NCBI GenBank assembly: GCA_964639245.1
Contig: CAZXCU010000004.1
Span: forward strand, 124,001 to 188,000
Direction of reading: 5' to 3'
DNA length: 64,000 bases
From: SB15 sp964639245
GTDB taxonomy: Bacteria > Chloroflexota > Anaerolineae > Aggregatilineales > J027
Positions 49,335 through 57,902 of the stretch are shown in pieces. Numbering within the stretch: position 1 is the first letter of the stretch; each line of letters starts with the position of its first letter. The position numbers and the translations under genes are program-made. The notes beneath the pieces were generated by a model that was given only the letters and a program-made list of their open reading frames with translations, was not told the DNA's origin and ran no database searches.

Positions 49335-50651
49335 ATGGATAAAAAACTCTCACTCGGTCGTAATTTTAAAATTGGCACCTTTCATATTGGCTCGACGATG
49401 GCAGATGTCTTGGGGTCGGGCGTATGGAATCGGGTCATGATTCAGGATTTAGGATATGCCGCGACTCCGGTAGGGCTGCTACTGGCACTGCGTTATTTTC
49501 TTGCGCCACTCGCAACATGGGCGGGGCAACGCTCAGACTATACCCATGTTCAAGGGTATCGGCGCTTACCGTGGATTGTGGCAGGTCGCGCCATGATGAT
49601 TTTTGGCTATCTTTTGGTTGCTTTTTCTACGGTTGAGCTGACACGACATGGTAGCGAATGGTGGAGTGGCATTGTCATCGGGTTCATCGTGGCAAGTGTG
49701 GGCTACAGCATTTCGGGCAGCACCTTTTTAGCACTGGTGTATGATCTGGCGGGTGAACAGCAGCGCGGACGGGCTGTGGGTGTAGTGTGGACATTTTTGC
49801 TGGCGGGCTATGCAATTTCGGGTATTTTGTTTGCCCGTTTGCTGCCCGAATATTCTGAAACAGAATTTGTGGCTTTTTTTGTGATGATTAGCTGCATCAT
49901 GGGTGGGCTATGGACATTTGCCTTGTGGGGCGAAGAAAAACCGACCCGCTCCGTTGAAATACGACAGAGCGAACGTCCGCCAATCTTGCAAGAAGCACGC
50001 GGCTTGATGGGGCAGCCTTCCGCCAAGCGGCTGGCCTTATTCATGGGATTGAGTTTTGTGGGCGCGTTTATGCAGGACGCGCTGCTTGAACCCTTTGGTG
50101 GGAATGTCTTTGGGTTGACAGTGGGGGACACGACCCGTTTTCAAGCCTACTGGGGAACAATGGCGATTGTGCTGTCCGGCGTGACATTGTGGGCGCACCG
50201 CAAATTCCCGCAGATCGGCTACCGCCGCTTCACACAATGGGGCATTCTTTTGTTAGTTGCCACTTTCTTGATGTTAAATCTAACGGCGTTAGGGGAAGTG
50301 CGTGCCATGCTCTACCCTTCGTTGATTTTGCTTGGTACAGGCTATGGGCTGTGGAATATTGGCACGCTTGGCTTGATGGTGGAACATACCCGCCCTGAAA
50401 AAGCCGGGTTGGATCTAGGCATCTGGACATTATTTGTGACGGTGTTTCGTGGGGGGGGACTCATTCTCGGTACGATTCTTTTCGATGTGTTCAATTACTT
50501 CACTGCATCAGCCACTGCCTATGCGTTGATTTTCGGCGTGGAAGCGGTTCTGTTGATGGCTTCGCTGGTGGTACTCGGTCAGATTGCGCCAACGGTACCC
50601 GTGTTAGAAAAATCGCGGAATGATTTGATTTTACGTGCCAGTACCGATTAA
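49335..50651 (+). CDS. PucC/BCD-family major facilitator transporter
   Basis: A 438-residue membrane protein with twelve helices. The segments GTFHIGSTMADVLGSGVWNRVMIQDLG, KGRRLPW-like YRRLPWIVAGR, and in the second half FMQDALLEPFGGNVFGLTVGDTT (about residues 240-262) are hallmarks of the PucC/BCD (bacteriochlorophyll delivery) family. In phototrophs PucC and LhaA help assemble light-harvesting complexes. Here no other photosynthesis gene is nearby, so it could be a remnant or a non-photosynthetic homologue. The 13-bp direct repeats across its promoter hint at strong regulation. Confidence 0.85.
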   Translation: MDKKLSLGRNFKIGTFHIGSTMADVLGSGVWNRVMIQDLGYAATPVGLLLALRYFLAPLATWAGQRSDYTHVQGYRRLPWIVAGRAMMIFGYLLVAFSTVELTRHGSEWWSGIVIGFIVASVGYSISGSTFLALVYDLAGEQQRGRAVGVVWTFLLAGYAISGILFARLLPEYSETEFVAFFVMISCIMGGLWTFALWGEEKPTRSVEIRQSERPPILQEARGLMGQPSAKRLALFMGLSFVGAFMQDALLEPFGGNVFGLTVGDTTRFQAYWGTMAIVLSGVTLWAHRKFPQIGYRRFTQWGILLLVATFLMLNLTALGEVRAMLYPSLILLGTGYGLWNIGTLGLMVEHTRPEKAGLDLGIWTLFVTVFRGGGLILGTILFDVFNYFTASATAYALIFGVEAVLLMASLVVLGQIAPTVPVLEKSRNDLILRASTD

Positions 50652-50690
50652 ACATGCTACTTTTGAAGTAGATATTGGATGAGGATGGGC

Positions 50691-51197
50691 ATGTTGAATC
50701 GTGTTTTTGTCCTGCTTAGCAGCAATTTTGACGCTGAAAAAAATCTACGCGGCAGTCTCGCACTGCTGCACGCTCATTGCCGCGTGGAGGCGGTTTCATC
50801 GGTATATGAAACTGCCCCGATTGGCGAAGCGTACCGGGATAATTTTCTGGATGCGGTGGTTCAGCTTCGCACTCCCCTTTCTCCTTCAGAGTTTCGGCAG
50901 CACATCTTAGGCCCCATTGAATATCAGTTGGGGCGGGAACGCACTCCCAACAAAAGCGGGTTTCAGACCATCCCGATTGATTTAGATATTTTGTTGTGGA
51001 ATCAGGACAGTTTGGATTTTGGGAGCAAACCGTGGCATGTCCCGGATAGAAAAATTGTGCGCGAAGCCCATCTTGCTGTCCCACTGGCAGAACTTGCCCC
51101 CGATTACATTCACCCCGAAGATGGACGAACACTACGCCACATCGCCCAATCGCTCCCGCAGGAAGGGCTGGTTCTGCGGGATGATATTTTGTTGTAA
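50691..51197 (+). CDS. folK: 2-amino-4-hydroxy-6-hydroxymethyldihydropteridine pyrophosphokinase
   Basis: A 168-residue folate-synthesis enzyme. VFVLLSSNFDAEKNL (residues 4-18) is a variant of the usual LGSNLGD start; VSSVYETAPIG (about 36-46) and FLDAVVQLRTPLSPSEF follow. The ATP/metal motif is IPIDLDILL (about 98-106). HLAVPLAELAPDYIHP matches the C-terminal end. The usual R-x-G-P-R before the IDxD is changed (SGFQTIPIDLD), which is odd. The ATG at 50691 follows GAGG by 6 nt, so the two earlier in-frame ATGs are not used. It stands alone behind the PucC gene and faces the phenylalanine hydroxylase. Confidence 0.88.
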   Translation: MLNRVFVLLSSNFDAEKNLRGSLALLHAHCRVEAVSSVYETAPIGEAYRDNFLDAVVQLRTPLSPSEFRQHILGPIEYQLGRERTPNKSGFQTIPIDLDILLWNQDSLDFGSKPWHVPDRKIVREAHLAVPLAELAPDYIHPEDGRTLRHIAQSLPQEGLVLRDDILL

Positions 51198-51281
51198 ACT
51201 TAACCTTTCGGTCTGGGAGATGTGTCCCTACCCTAACAATACGGTAAAGTGGAAGGGTTTTTTACGCTGCCCATCGGTGAG

Positions 51282-51304
51282 AAGGGCGAGAGATACCCGC
51301 CCTT
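51282..51304. terminator. Hairpin between folK and phenylalanine hydroxylase
   Basis: AAGGGCG (51282-51288) pairs with CGCCCTT (51298-51304) over a 9-nt loop. It lies between convergent genes and can act on either strand. Confidence 0.55.
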
Positions 51305-51310
51305 GTTGAT

Positions 51311-52036
51311 TTAAATGGGGATAGCCGGTCTGAACTCGGATTCCCAATTTTTGACAAAATCCTCGAATTGGTCAAAGGAGTCCAGAATAAACAATTCCTT
51401 ATGATATTCGTGAGGGCTAGGCTGGATGGCAGCAATATAATCTGCATCAAAAGGCCGCAAATCGACTGCGCCAGACAGGGCATGAACCGATTCGCCATAG
51501 GAGGAAGCCAGCCCTGCACCTAAAATTTTAACCTCGCCATTTTCCCGAATCAGACCAAATTCAATCGTGTACCACCAGATGCTCCCCATGCCACGCCGTT
51601 CTTCTTTGGTGTAGCGCAGCATTTTATGGGCGAAATCATAGACTAAATTGGCATAGCGCGGGTTAAGCATCAGGGGGAGGTGTCCAAAGGTATCGTGCCA
51701 GACATCCGGCAGGGGGGTATAATCCAGATCAACTTGGTCACGGATATATTCAGTAATCATAAATTCCTTGCGGGAAAGATGCTCAAACCAATCCTGACCA
51801 TCGGCAAACTGGGTATCGGTGCTAAACAATTCCCACCCGACCGCTTGCTGATAGAGTTTATCAAGGCGGTAAAAATCCGGGAGATGGTGCGGGGTGAGTT
51901 GGAGTTTTTCAAAGCCTTCAAGGTAGTAGGTCTGGGAGGCCAAACGCTGCACCCGGTCATATTGGCGTTGATACAGCTTTTGCCACGTTTGATGATCTTG
52001 TTCAGTCCAGACCTTAAAAGGACGTTTTTCTAACAT
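51311..52036 (-). CDS. phhA: Phenylalanine 4-monooxygenase
   Basis: A 241-residue, single-domain aromatic amino acid hydroxylase without a regulatory domain, as in other bacteria. It oxidises phenylalanine to tyrosine with O2 and a pterin. The iron ligands His114, His119 (DVWHDTFGHLPLM) and Glu159 (WWYTIEFGL) are intact; the pterin-binding region GAGLASSYGE is also clear. It implies aerobic growth and a tetrahydropterin supply. The neighbouring folK also handles pterins, perhaps by chance. It is transcribed alone. Confidence 0.96.
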   Translation of the reverse strand: MLEKRPFKVWTEQDHQTWQKLYQRQYDRVQRLASQTYYLEGFEKLQLTPHHLPDFYRLDKLYQQAVGWELFSTDTQFADGQDWFEHLSRKEFMITEYIRDQVDLDYTPLPDVWHDTFGHLPLMLNPRYANLVYDFAHKMLRYTKEERRGMGSIWWYTIEFGLIRENGEVKILGAGLASSYGESVHALSGAVDLRPFDADYIAAIQPSPHEYHKELFILDSFDQFEDFVKNWESEFRPAIPI

Positions 52037-52182
52037 GACTTCCCTCTAGCATATTTTTTAAATTGATTATATGTGCAAAATGACGAAAATTTAAAATCTT
52101 AAAGGCTTTATTAATTCAAAATTCGGATTTTGGACATGCGAAATAAGAGGCAAGAGTCCTTTTGTGAACGTAAAGTGAGCCT

Positions 52183-53811
52183 ATGACACAAAATATTGAC
52201 CTTTCACAGACATCGGGGCAGGCAAGTCAAGCGCTGAATAATCGTCAGATTGCGCGTGCTGCCACGCTGATTATGCTGGCGCTGGTCGCAAGCGGGATTC
52301 TGGGCTTGATTCGGCAAGGAGCGATTGCCTCTGCATTCGGGGCAGGTCGCCAATTGGATGCGTTTAATGCCGCGCTACGTGTACCAGAAACGCTGTTTGT
52401 GCTGGTGGCGGGAGGGGCGTTAGGGTCAGCCTTTATCCCTGTATTCACCCGATTTTTAGCCAAAAATGACTCTGACGGTGCATGGCGCTTAGCAAGTACC
52501 GTTTTAACGCTGGTGACATTGGCTGCTGTGATGCTGAGTGTGGTCATGTTCATTTTTGCGGAAGGCGTGGTCAAGACGATTCTTGTACCGGATGCACCCG
52601 CCGATTCCCAAAGGCTGACCGCCGAATTGATGCGAATGATGCTGGTGACAGTGGTGATTTTTGGCGGGTCGGGCTTGGTCATGGGGATTCTCAACAGTCA
52701 TCAGCATTTTCTGATGCCTGCCCTTGCACCAAGTATGTACAATCTCGGGTTGATTTTCGGGGCAGTGGCGCTCGCGCCTTCCATGGGTGTGCAAGGTTTG
52801 GCATGGGGGGCGGTGCTAGGCGCACTGTTTCATTTAGGGGTGCAACTGCCTGTGCTGCGCCGCTTGGAATCGATGAGCATCCGTCCCTCCACGAATTTAA
52901 AAACCGAAGGGGTCACTGAGGTTTTATTTTTGATGCTGCCGCGTGTACTCGGGTTGGGGGTAGTACAGGTGAATTTTTGGGTCAACGCAGCGCTAACCAG
53001 CGGTATGATGGCAGGAAGTTTAACCGCCCTTCAAACTGCTTTTACCCTCATGTTCACGATTTTAGGGATTCTGGGGCAAAGCGTTGGCACGGCTGTTTTT
53101 CCGACCCTTTCCCGGTTGCACAGTGAAGGTAATGACACTGCTTTTGCGGAAACGCTCATCCATGCGTTGACCAGCGTTTTGTTTCTAAGCCTTCCAGCCG
53201 GTTTTGGGCTGGCAGTTCTTTCTGACCCGATTGTGACTGTTTTATTTGAGCGCGGCGAATGGACTGCCACCGATACTGATGGGACAGCATGGGCATTAAC
53301 GCTGTTTGGTGTTGGCCTTGCCGGACACGCCGCTTTAGAAATCCTTGCCCGTGCTTTTTACGCCCTCCACGACACCTGGACTCCAGTCAAAGTGGGCGGG
53401 GCAACCATGCTACTCAATATTTTCCTCAGCCTGATGTTTATTCAATTGTGGGGGGAAGATACCAACTTTGCACGGGGTGCATTTGGCGGGCTAGCGCTTG
53501 CCATGTCTATTTCTACCGCCCTTGAAAGTATGCTGCTGTGGTTTTTGCTGCAACGCCGCTTACCCATGCTAAAAGTAAAGATTGTCTCCCAGAAAATGCT
53601 CAAAATGACCGCCGCTGCCTTGTGTATGGCGCTGGTTGTGGCGGGTTGGCAGCGCATCGGGCAAGGTTTCCCCACCCTGCTTTTGTTAATTGGCGGAATT
53701 GGCTTGGGTGGGGCAAGTTTTTTCGGGGCGGCGCTGCTCCTAAAATTAGACGAAGCTAGACTCGTTCCGCAACTGGTACGGAGTCGGTTTCGACGTTCGC
53801 GCCCGTCCTGA
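52183..53811 (+). CDS. murJ: Lipid II flippase MurJ
   Basis: A 542-residue membrane protein with about fourteen helices, of the MurJ/MviN family that flips lipid II for peptidoglycan. It shows GLIRQGAIASAFGAGRQLDAFNAALRVPETLFVLVAGGALGSAFIPVF (about residues 42-88), the family hallmark, and the central-cavity arginine (R44-like in GLIRQ). A short hydrophilic N-terminus precedes helix 1. The 3' end overlaps the convergent EamA gene by 56 nt. Its presence shows the cell makes peptidoglycan, which not all Chloroflexota do. Confidence 0.96.
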   Translation: MTQNIDLSQTSGQASQALNNRQIARAATLIMLALVASGILGLIRQGAIASAFGAGRQLDAFNAALRVPETLFVLVAGGALGSAFIPVFTRFLAKNDSDGAWRLASTVLTLVTLAAVMLSVVMFIFAEGVVKTILVPDAPADSQRLTAELMRMMLVTVVIFGGSGLVMGILNSHQHFLMPALAPSMYNLGLIFGAVALAPSMGVQGLAWGAVLGALFHLGVQLPVLRRLESMSIRPSTNLKTEGVTEVLFLMLPRVLGLGVVQVNFWVNAALTSGMMAGSLTALQTAFTLMFTILGILGQSVGTAVFPTLSRLHSEGNDTAFAETLIHALTSVLFLSLPAGFGLAVLSDPIVTVLFERGEWTATDTDGTAWALTLFGVGLAGHAALEILARAFYALHDTWTPVKVGGATMLLNIFLSLMFIQLWGEDTNFARGAFGGLALAMSISTALESMLLWFLLQRRLPMLKVKIVSQKMLKMTAAALCMALVVAGWQRIGQGFPTLLLLIGGIGLGGASFFGAALLLKLDEARLVPQLVRSRFRRSRPS

Positions 53812-54679
53812 TGCGCGTTCGCATGGGCAAATTGAGCAGGAGAACACTGATGAGGATGCACGCCCCCCCCAGTAGCTGCATCTCTTTGATGGATTCATTC
53901 AAAAATAGGCTTGCCAGCATAATCACGGTGACAGGTTCGATGGTGCTGAGAATGGCGGCGGTGGATGCGCCAATCATCGAAATGCCTTTAAACATGAGGA
54001 TAATCGGCAGCACAGTAGCAATTGCTCCCAGCGCAAACAGGTAAAACCAGCCTTCGGCAGTTTGGGGAACATGCAGCCCTAAAAAGGGGATGAGAATGAG
54101 AAGGGAAAGCAGCGTACCCGTCATGCTAATGACCCCGGAAGGCAACCCGGATGAACGGTTGTATCTTCCCGCCACAATCAAATAAACGGCATAGGCCGCC
54201 GCGTTAAAAATCGGGAAACCTACGTCTAGCCAATCATCAATTTGAATCGGGCCGCTGACGGTCAGCGCACAACCCACCAGCGCTAACCCCACCGCTACCC
54301 ATTTGTTGATCGGCAAAAATTCCCCCAACACAAACGATAAGACTGCGACCATCGCCGGATAGGTATAAATAAGCAGGGTATAGGTGGAAGCAGGGACTCG
54401 CTCTAAGGCCATGGCAGAAGTCATGGCGGAAAGAGAAAACAGCGCCCCCAAACCGAGCAGCACCCACATTTGCTGACGACTCACCGTGCCTAAATTTTGC
54501 CCGCTTACGAACATGACAGGCCAGACCAGCGCTACCGCAAAAGCAAAACGCCAGACGGCGACATCCATCGCCTTTAGGGTCTCTACGTCATAAATGAGGC
54601 GGATAAAAATGGGCAAACACGCATACATCACGGCTGATAAAAAGACCAGCAGCATCCCGATGATCTGTTGACGACTCAC
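53756..54679 (-). CDS. EamA/DMT-family transporter
   Basis: A 307-residue protein with ten helices in two five-helix EamA halves (about residues 8-135 and 155-285). TYTLLIYTYPAMVAVLSFVLGEFLP and TAAILSTIEPVTVIMLASLFLNESI are the repeated EamA signature. It probably exports an amino acid or related metabolite. The GTG at 54679 (VSRQQIIGML) follows CGGGAG by 11-12 nt and removes a hydrophilic extension that starts at 54754; that longer start is less likely. Confidence 0.88.
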   Translation of the reverse strand: MSRQQIIGMLLVFLSAVMYACLPIFIRLIYDVETLKAMDVAVWRFAFAVALVWPVMFVSGQNLGTVSRQQMWVLLGLGALFSLSAMTSAMALERVPASTYTLLIYTYPAMVAVLSFVLGEFLPINKWVAVGLALVGCALTVSGPIQIDDWLDVGFPIFNAAAYAVYLIVAGRYNRSSGLPSGVISMTGTLLSLLILIPFLGLHVPQTAEGWFYLFALGAIATVLPIILMFKGISMIGASTAAILSTIEPVTVIMLASLFLNESIKEMQLLGGACILISVLLLNLPMRTRIRTGANVETDSVPVAERV

Positions 54680-54952
54680 GTTGATTTTTACTCCCGAAAC
54701 GTCAGCATTATAGCACTGTGGGGTCAGCAATCCAGCCTTCGCATAAAAATTCACCCAACCAGATTTCCTCCCCGAATCTTTGAGGATGAAGCGGACGGGA
54801 AGCGGGGAGTACCAGTTTTTTCTATTACAAAGACGACTTGCCCCGCCCCGATTTCAACAGGCAAATTGTTTCAGAGGGCAGGTTATGAATATTTCATATC
54901 CTACTCTGAAGACCTGTCCCTACAGAATTCCAAAGCAATCATGTGAATATAT
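54680..54952. repeat. Intergenic stretch with nested inverted repeats
   Basis: No gene is seen here. Between 54868 and 54918, AGGGCAGGT and ACCTGTCCCT form an imperfect pair. Inside them TATGAA/TTCATA is a perfect palindrome, with CAGAG/CTCTG outside. A GTAGGGACA string (minus strand) also occurs at the folK 3' side near 51215, so this may be a dispersed palindrome family. It could end proS transcription. Confidence 0.35.
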
Positions 54953-56632
54953 CTATTTTAACTGTTCAAATACTTCGTCCCATGTCAATAACTCGGCTGA
55001 TTTTTCGGTGCGCCGTTTGAACTCAATCTTGTCGCCTGTTTTTTGCGAAATGACCAAGCGAATCGGAATCCCGATAAAATCGGCATCACTAAATTTCACG
55101 CCGGGAGTCGCGTCACGGTCATCCCAGAGGACTTCGATTCCGCGTGCCTGTAAGGTTGCATAGAGTTCGGCGGCTTTGGCTTCTCCACCCCGCAGAGAGA
55201 CCAGATGGACATCATAGGGTGCAACCGAGTCAGGCCAGCAAATCCCGCGTTCATCGTGGTACTGTTCGACAATGGTTGCCAGCGTGCGTCCCAAGCCAAT
55301 GCCATAACAGCCCATATAAAACGGCTTGTCCTTGCCATCTTCATCCACATAGGTTGCGCCGCGCATTTTGGAGGAGTAATGGTAGCCAAGCTGAAAAATA
55401 TTGCCGACCTCAATCCCACGTTTTTCGATGAGCTTTTGGGTGCCATCTTCAGTCAAAAAGCCATCCTGAGCAACGGCAATATCCGCCAGCAATTCACAGG
55501 TAAAATCACGGCCGTAATTGACATTGATGGAGTCGGTGGAAATTTCCTTCTGCCCACCGATGAAATTTTTAACGGTGGTCAGCGACAAATCCCCGATATA
55601 GCGTGCGTTATGCCCCCAACTGTGTACCCAACCCGATTTTGTGCCAATGCGGGCTAAATCCTCGTCAGTAGCTTCGACCAGCAGCCCTACCGCATCAATC
55701 ACCTGTTCGAGCTTGGTTTTACTGACTTCCAAATCGCCACGGATCCCCGCAATGATGATTTCGTTGGTTTTGCTGTGTTTGTAGACAACATTTTTCAAAT
55801 AACGCGAACGGGGCAGGCCGTAATGCTTTTCGTTGTCGTCCATGGTTTTGACCCATTCCGGCTGCTCAATAATCTGGAAGGGTAACATTTCATCATCGGG
55901 ATTCATCATCTCGCGTTTGAAGCGGGCAACATCCTCATGGGCGATATAGCTGCCGTCTTCCGAGACAAAATAGCGGCTTTCCCCGACTTCGGATTCCACA
56001 ACAAATTCATGGCAATATTCCCCGCCGATATAACCGTTGTCGGCTTCAACCTGAACCGCCGATAATCCGACGCGCTGAAAAATACGGCGGTAGGTGTCTG
56101 CCATTTTGTCATATTCAAGTATGAAATCTTCGGCGGTACGATTGAATGAATAGGCATCTTTCATGACAAATTCGCGCACCCGCAACAATCCACCCCGCGC
56201 CCGCATTTCATCCCGAAATTTGGTTGAAAACTGGTAAATATTAAAGGGCAAATCGCGGTAGCTGATGGTAAAGCCGCGCACGACATCGACCATCATTTCT
56301 TCGGCTGTCCCGCCTAAGGCAAATTCTGCCCCACGTCTGTCCTCGACGGTCATGAGTTCAAAGCCAACCGAATCATCACGGGCAGTTTCCTGCCACAGCG
56401 AGAGGGGATGCAAAATCGGTGTGACCATTTCCTGTGCGCCGGCGCTGTCCATTTCCTGCTTGATGATGGCACGGATTTTTTCATGTACGCGCCAGCCCAA
56501 GGGCAGAAAAAAATAACGCCCGGCGCTGGATTCACGAATAAAGCCGCCCTTGACCAGCCAACTATGACTCGCAAATTTGGAGTCCTGCGTGTCGCCGTAA
56601 GTGGTTTTGCCAAACATGGTTGAATATCGCAT
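54953..56632 (-). CDS. proS: Prolyl-tRNA synthetase
   Basis: A 559-residue class II synthetase of the bacterial type with the editing insertion. The start MRYSTMFGKT follows AAGGAG. SSAGRYFFLPLGWRVHEKI (motif 1 region), the TPILHPLSLWQETARDD segment, RDEMRARGGLLRVREFVMKDAYSF (motif 2, about residues 137-160), the YbaK-like INS domain (about 240-380), CYGIGLGRTLATIVEQY (motif 3) and the anticodon-binding domain (about 455-559) are in order. A terminator precedes it in the leader. The start at 56632 excludes an in-frame extension that would read through that terminator. Confidence 0.97.
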   Translation of the reverse strand: MRYSTMFGKTTYGDTQDSKFASHSWLVKGGFIRESSAGRYFFLPLGWRVHEKIRAIIKQEMDSAGAQEMVTPILHPLSLWQETARDDSVGFELMTVEDRRGAEFALGGTAEEMMVDVVRGFTISYRDLPFNIYQFSTKFRDEMRARGGLLRVREFVMKDAYSFNRTAEDFILEYDKMADTYRRIFQRVGLSAVQVEADNGYIGGEYCHEFVVESEVGESRYFVSEDGSYIAHEDVARFKREMMNPDDEMLPFQIIEQPEWVKTMDDNEKHYGLPRSRYLKNVVYKHSKTNEIIIAGIRGDLEVSKTKLEQVIDAVGLLVEATDEDLARIGTKSGWVHSWGHNARYIGDLSLTTVKNFIGGQKEISTDSINVNYGRDFTCELLADIAVAQDGFLTEDGTQKLIEKRGIEVGNIFQLGYHYSSKMRGATYVDEDGKDKPFYMGCYGIGLGRTLATIVEQYHDERGICWPDSVAPYDVHLVSLRGGEAKAAELYATLQARGIEVLWDDRDATPGVKFSDADFIGIPIRLVISQKTGDKIEFKRRTEKSAELLTWDEVFEQLK

Positions 56633-56650
56633 TTCAAACTCCTTGTGATG

Positions 56651-56687
56651 AAAAATAAAAAAACCCCGAACCTGAGTCCGGGGTTTT
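56651..56687 (-). terminator. Leader terminator (attenuator) of proS
   Basis: On the minus strand AAACCCCGGAC/GTTCGGGGTTT (one G-T pair, TCAG loop) is followed by TTTTTTTATTTTT. It ends about 19 nt before the proS start. A terminator between promoter and gene implies transcription attenuation. A strong upstream hairpin (56734-56762) may be part of the alternative fold. Confidence 0.75.
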
Positions 56688-56733
56688 GGAGAACACATCC
56701 TACAAGGTTGTTCGTCACACAGCCAGCATCCAG

Positions 56734-56762
56734 CCACCGGACTTGGTATCAAAAGTCGGTGG
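56734..56762 (-). promoter_or_regulatory. Hairpin in the proS leader
   Basis: CCACCGACTT and AAGTCCGGTGG pair (one bulged C) over an 8-nt loop, in the leader upstream of the terminator. It could be a sensor part of the attenuator. The canonical T-box string GGGTGGNACCGCG is not seen. Confidence 0.45.
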
Positions 56763-56832
56763 GACAGATGGGACAATCGCAACGGTAACAAACAACGGAT
56801 TCACAGCTTTTACCTGCTCGATTACTCGGATA

Positions 56833-56860
56833 AATATAACATAGGTTGTTTAGGATACAA
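56833..56860 (-). promoter_or_regulatory. Candidate proS promoter
   Basis: Minus-strand TTGTAT (56855-56860), 16-bp spacer, TATATT (56833-56838). It would give a leader of about 195 nt, room for the hairpin and the terminator. Confidence 0.4.
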
Positions 56861-56959
56861 GAGTGGCAAAACAATTCAAGTTGTTATGTTGGTCGATGTC
56901 GCTTACAGATGGGCTACAATCGCCAAAATTTATGAAGGTGATCTATCCGCTAAACTGTA

Positions 56960-57457
56960 TCAGACTTTATTTTGGATCGCAGAAAAAATACCTTCGGCGT
57001 TTTCAATCAACTTTTTGAGTTGATCTAATTCCTGTAAAGCCATCTGCCGTGTGGAATCGTCAAGCTCTAGCGCGGCAAATTCGTCTTCGTCCAACACCAA
57101 CCAGCGCCCATCAGGATAGACAAACACATCCAGCGCTAAATCTTCGGCATAAATGGCGTTTTCTTCTAAACGCGCCGGGCGGGTAATGTTGCAATACCAC
57201 CCCTTAAGCTGATCATCGTCTACATCGTGCATTTGAAAAATGTTGTACCAGCAATCGTTGTAAAACCATTCGACCATCCTATCACCCTTACGGAAGATAT
57301 GGTAAGAAGTCACATAATCCTGACGGGCAAAAATAGCCTCTAGCTGGATGAAATTTTCGCCGCGTGCCAGCACCACCCCCTCATACTGCCAGACTTTTTG
57401 CCCTTTTTCGTTGAGTTTATAGACCGTGATCGGGTTATCGGCGTTGGAGCTTTTCAT
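56960..57457 (-). CDS. DUF402-family protein
   Basis: A 165-residue protein. The DUF402 core (about residues 25-135) shows YHIFRKGDRMVEWFYNDCWYNIFQMHD and GWYCNITRPARLEENAIYAEDLALDVFVYPDGRWLVLDEDEF. In this family some members hydrolyse nucleoside di- or triphosphates or fluorophosphonates (Ntdp, FluC-like). The conserved Asp/Glu cluster and Trp-Tyr-Cys-Asn are present. It is the last gene of the six-gene minus-strand operon and overlaps DUF6174 by 23 nt. Confidence 0.85.
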   Translation of the reverse strand: MKSSNADNPITVYKLNEKGQKVWQYEGVVLARGENFIQLEAIFARQDYVTSYHIFRKGDRMVEWFYNDCWYNIFQMHDVDDDQLKGWYCNITRPARLEENAIYAEDLALDVFVYPDGRWLVLDEDEFAALELDDSTRQMALQELDQLKKLIENAEGIFSAIQNKV

Positions 57458-57902
57458 AGCGAATTTCCGTTATATTCTGGGTGAAAGACACTTCAACATA
57501 TACATAGGCAATGTAGTGTAAATCGGGATGATATTCAACGTGAACACTGTCTTCACTCTGCTGCTTTTCCAGACTTTCTAAAAAAAGAAACATTTCATCA
57601 ATGGTTTTACCCTGAACATGTAATGTTCCCGCACGTCCCATAAAACGGGAACAAGCAGGAATCAATCGCTCCACTTTTCCATCACGAACTTGCATGGTGA
57701 TATTTTCGCAGCAAATAACAGCATCGCAATTGGTGTAGGTAACATCGTAATCAAGGATATGCTGGTTAATCCATTTTTGGTGCTGCAATTGGAGAAGGGT
57801 GAGTTCATCAGTTTGGGTATTGGAACGGGCAGCTACAAAAACGATGATACCCAACAATACAAATAGAAAAATTCCTATGAAAACAAAAAAACGCCGACTC
57901 AT
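57435..57902 (-). CDS. DUF6174-family exported protein
   Basis: A 155-residue protein with one N-terminal helix (FFVFIGIFLFVLLGIIVFVAA) and a periplasmic or extracytoplasmic domain. The core QLQHQKWINQHILDYDVTYTNC...CCENITMQVRDGKVERL fits DUF6174, a family of unknown function. The four cysteines (about residues 59-88) may form disulphides. It overlaps thiN by 4 nt and the DUF402 gene by 23 nt. Confidence 0.75.
   Translation of the reverse strand: MSRRFFVFIGIFLFVLLGIIVFVAARSNTQTDELTLLQLQHQKWINQHILDYDVTYTNCDAVICCENITMQVRDGKVERLIPACSRFMGRAGTLHVQGKTIDEMFLFLESLEKQQSEDSVHVEYHPDLHYIAYVYVEVSFTQNITEIRYEKLQRR

Noticed and set aside
56633..56791. N-terminal extension of ProS to 56791
   Set aside because: It translates through the leader terminator. 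The ATG at 56632 has AAGGAG and matches the family start.
56633..56830. T-box riboswitch before proS
   Set aside because: The expected GGGTGGNACCGCG string and specifier-loop landmarks could not be found by eye; kept only as an attenuator.
56886..57021. 44-codon plus-strand ORF near the DUF402 3' end
   Set aside because: Overlaps the DUF402 gene on the opposite strand, has no Shine-Dalgarno and no recognisable domain.
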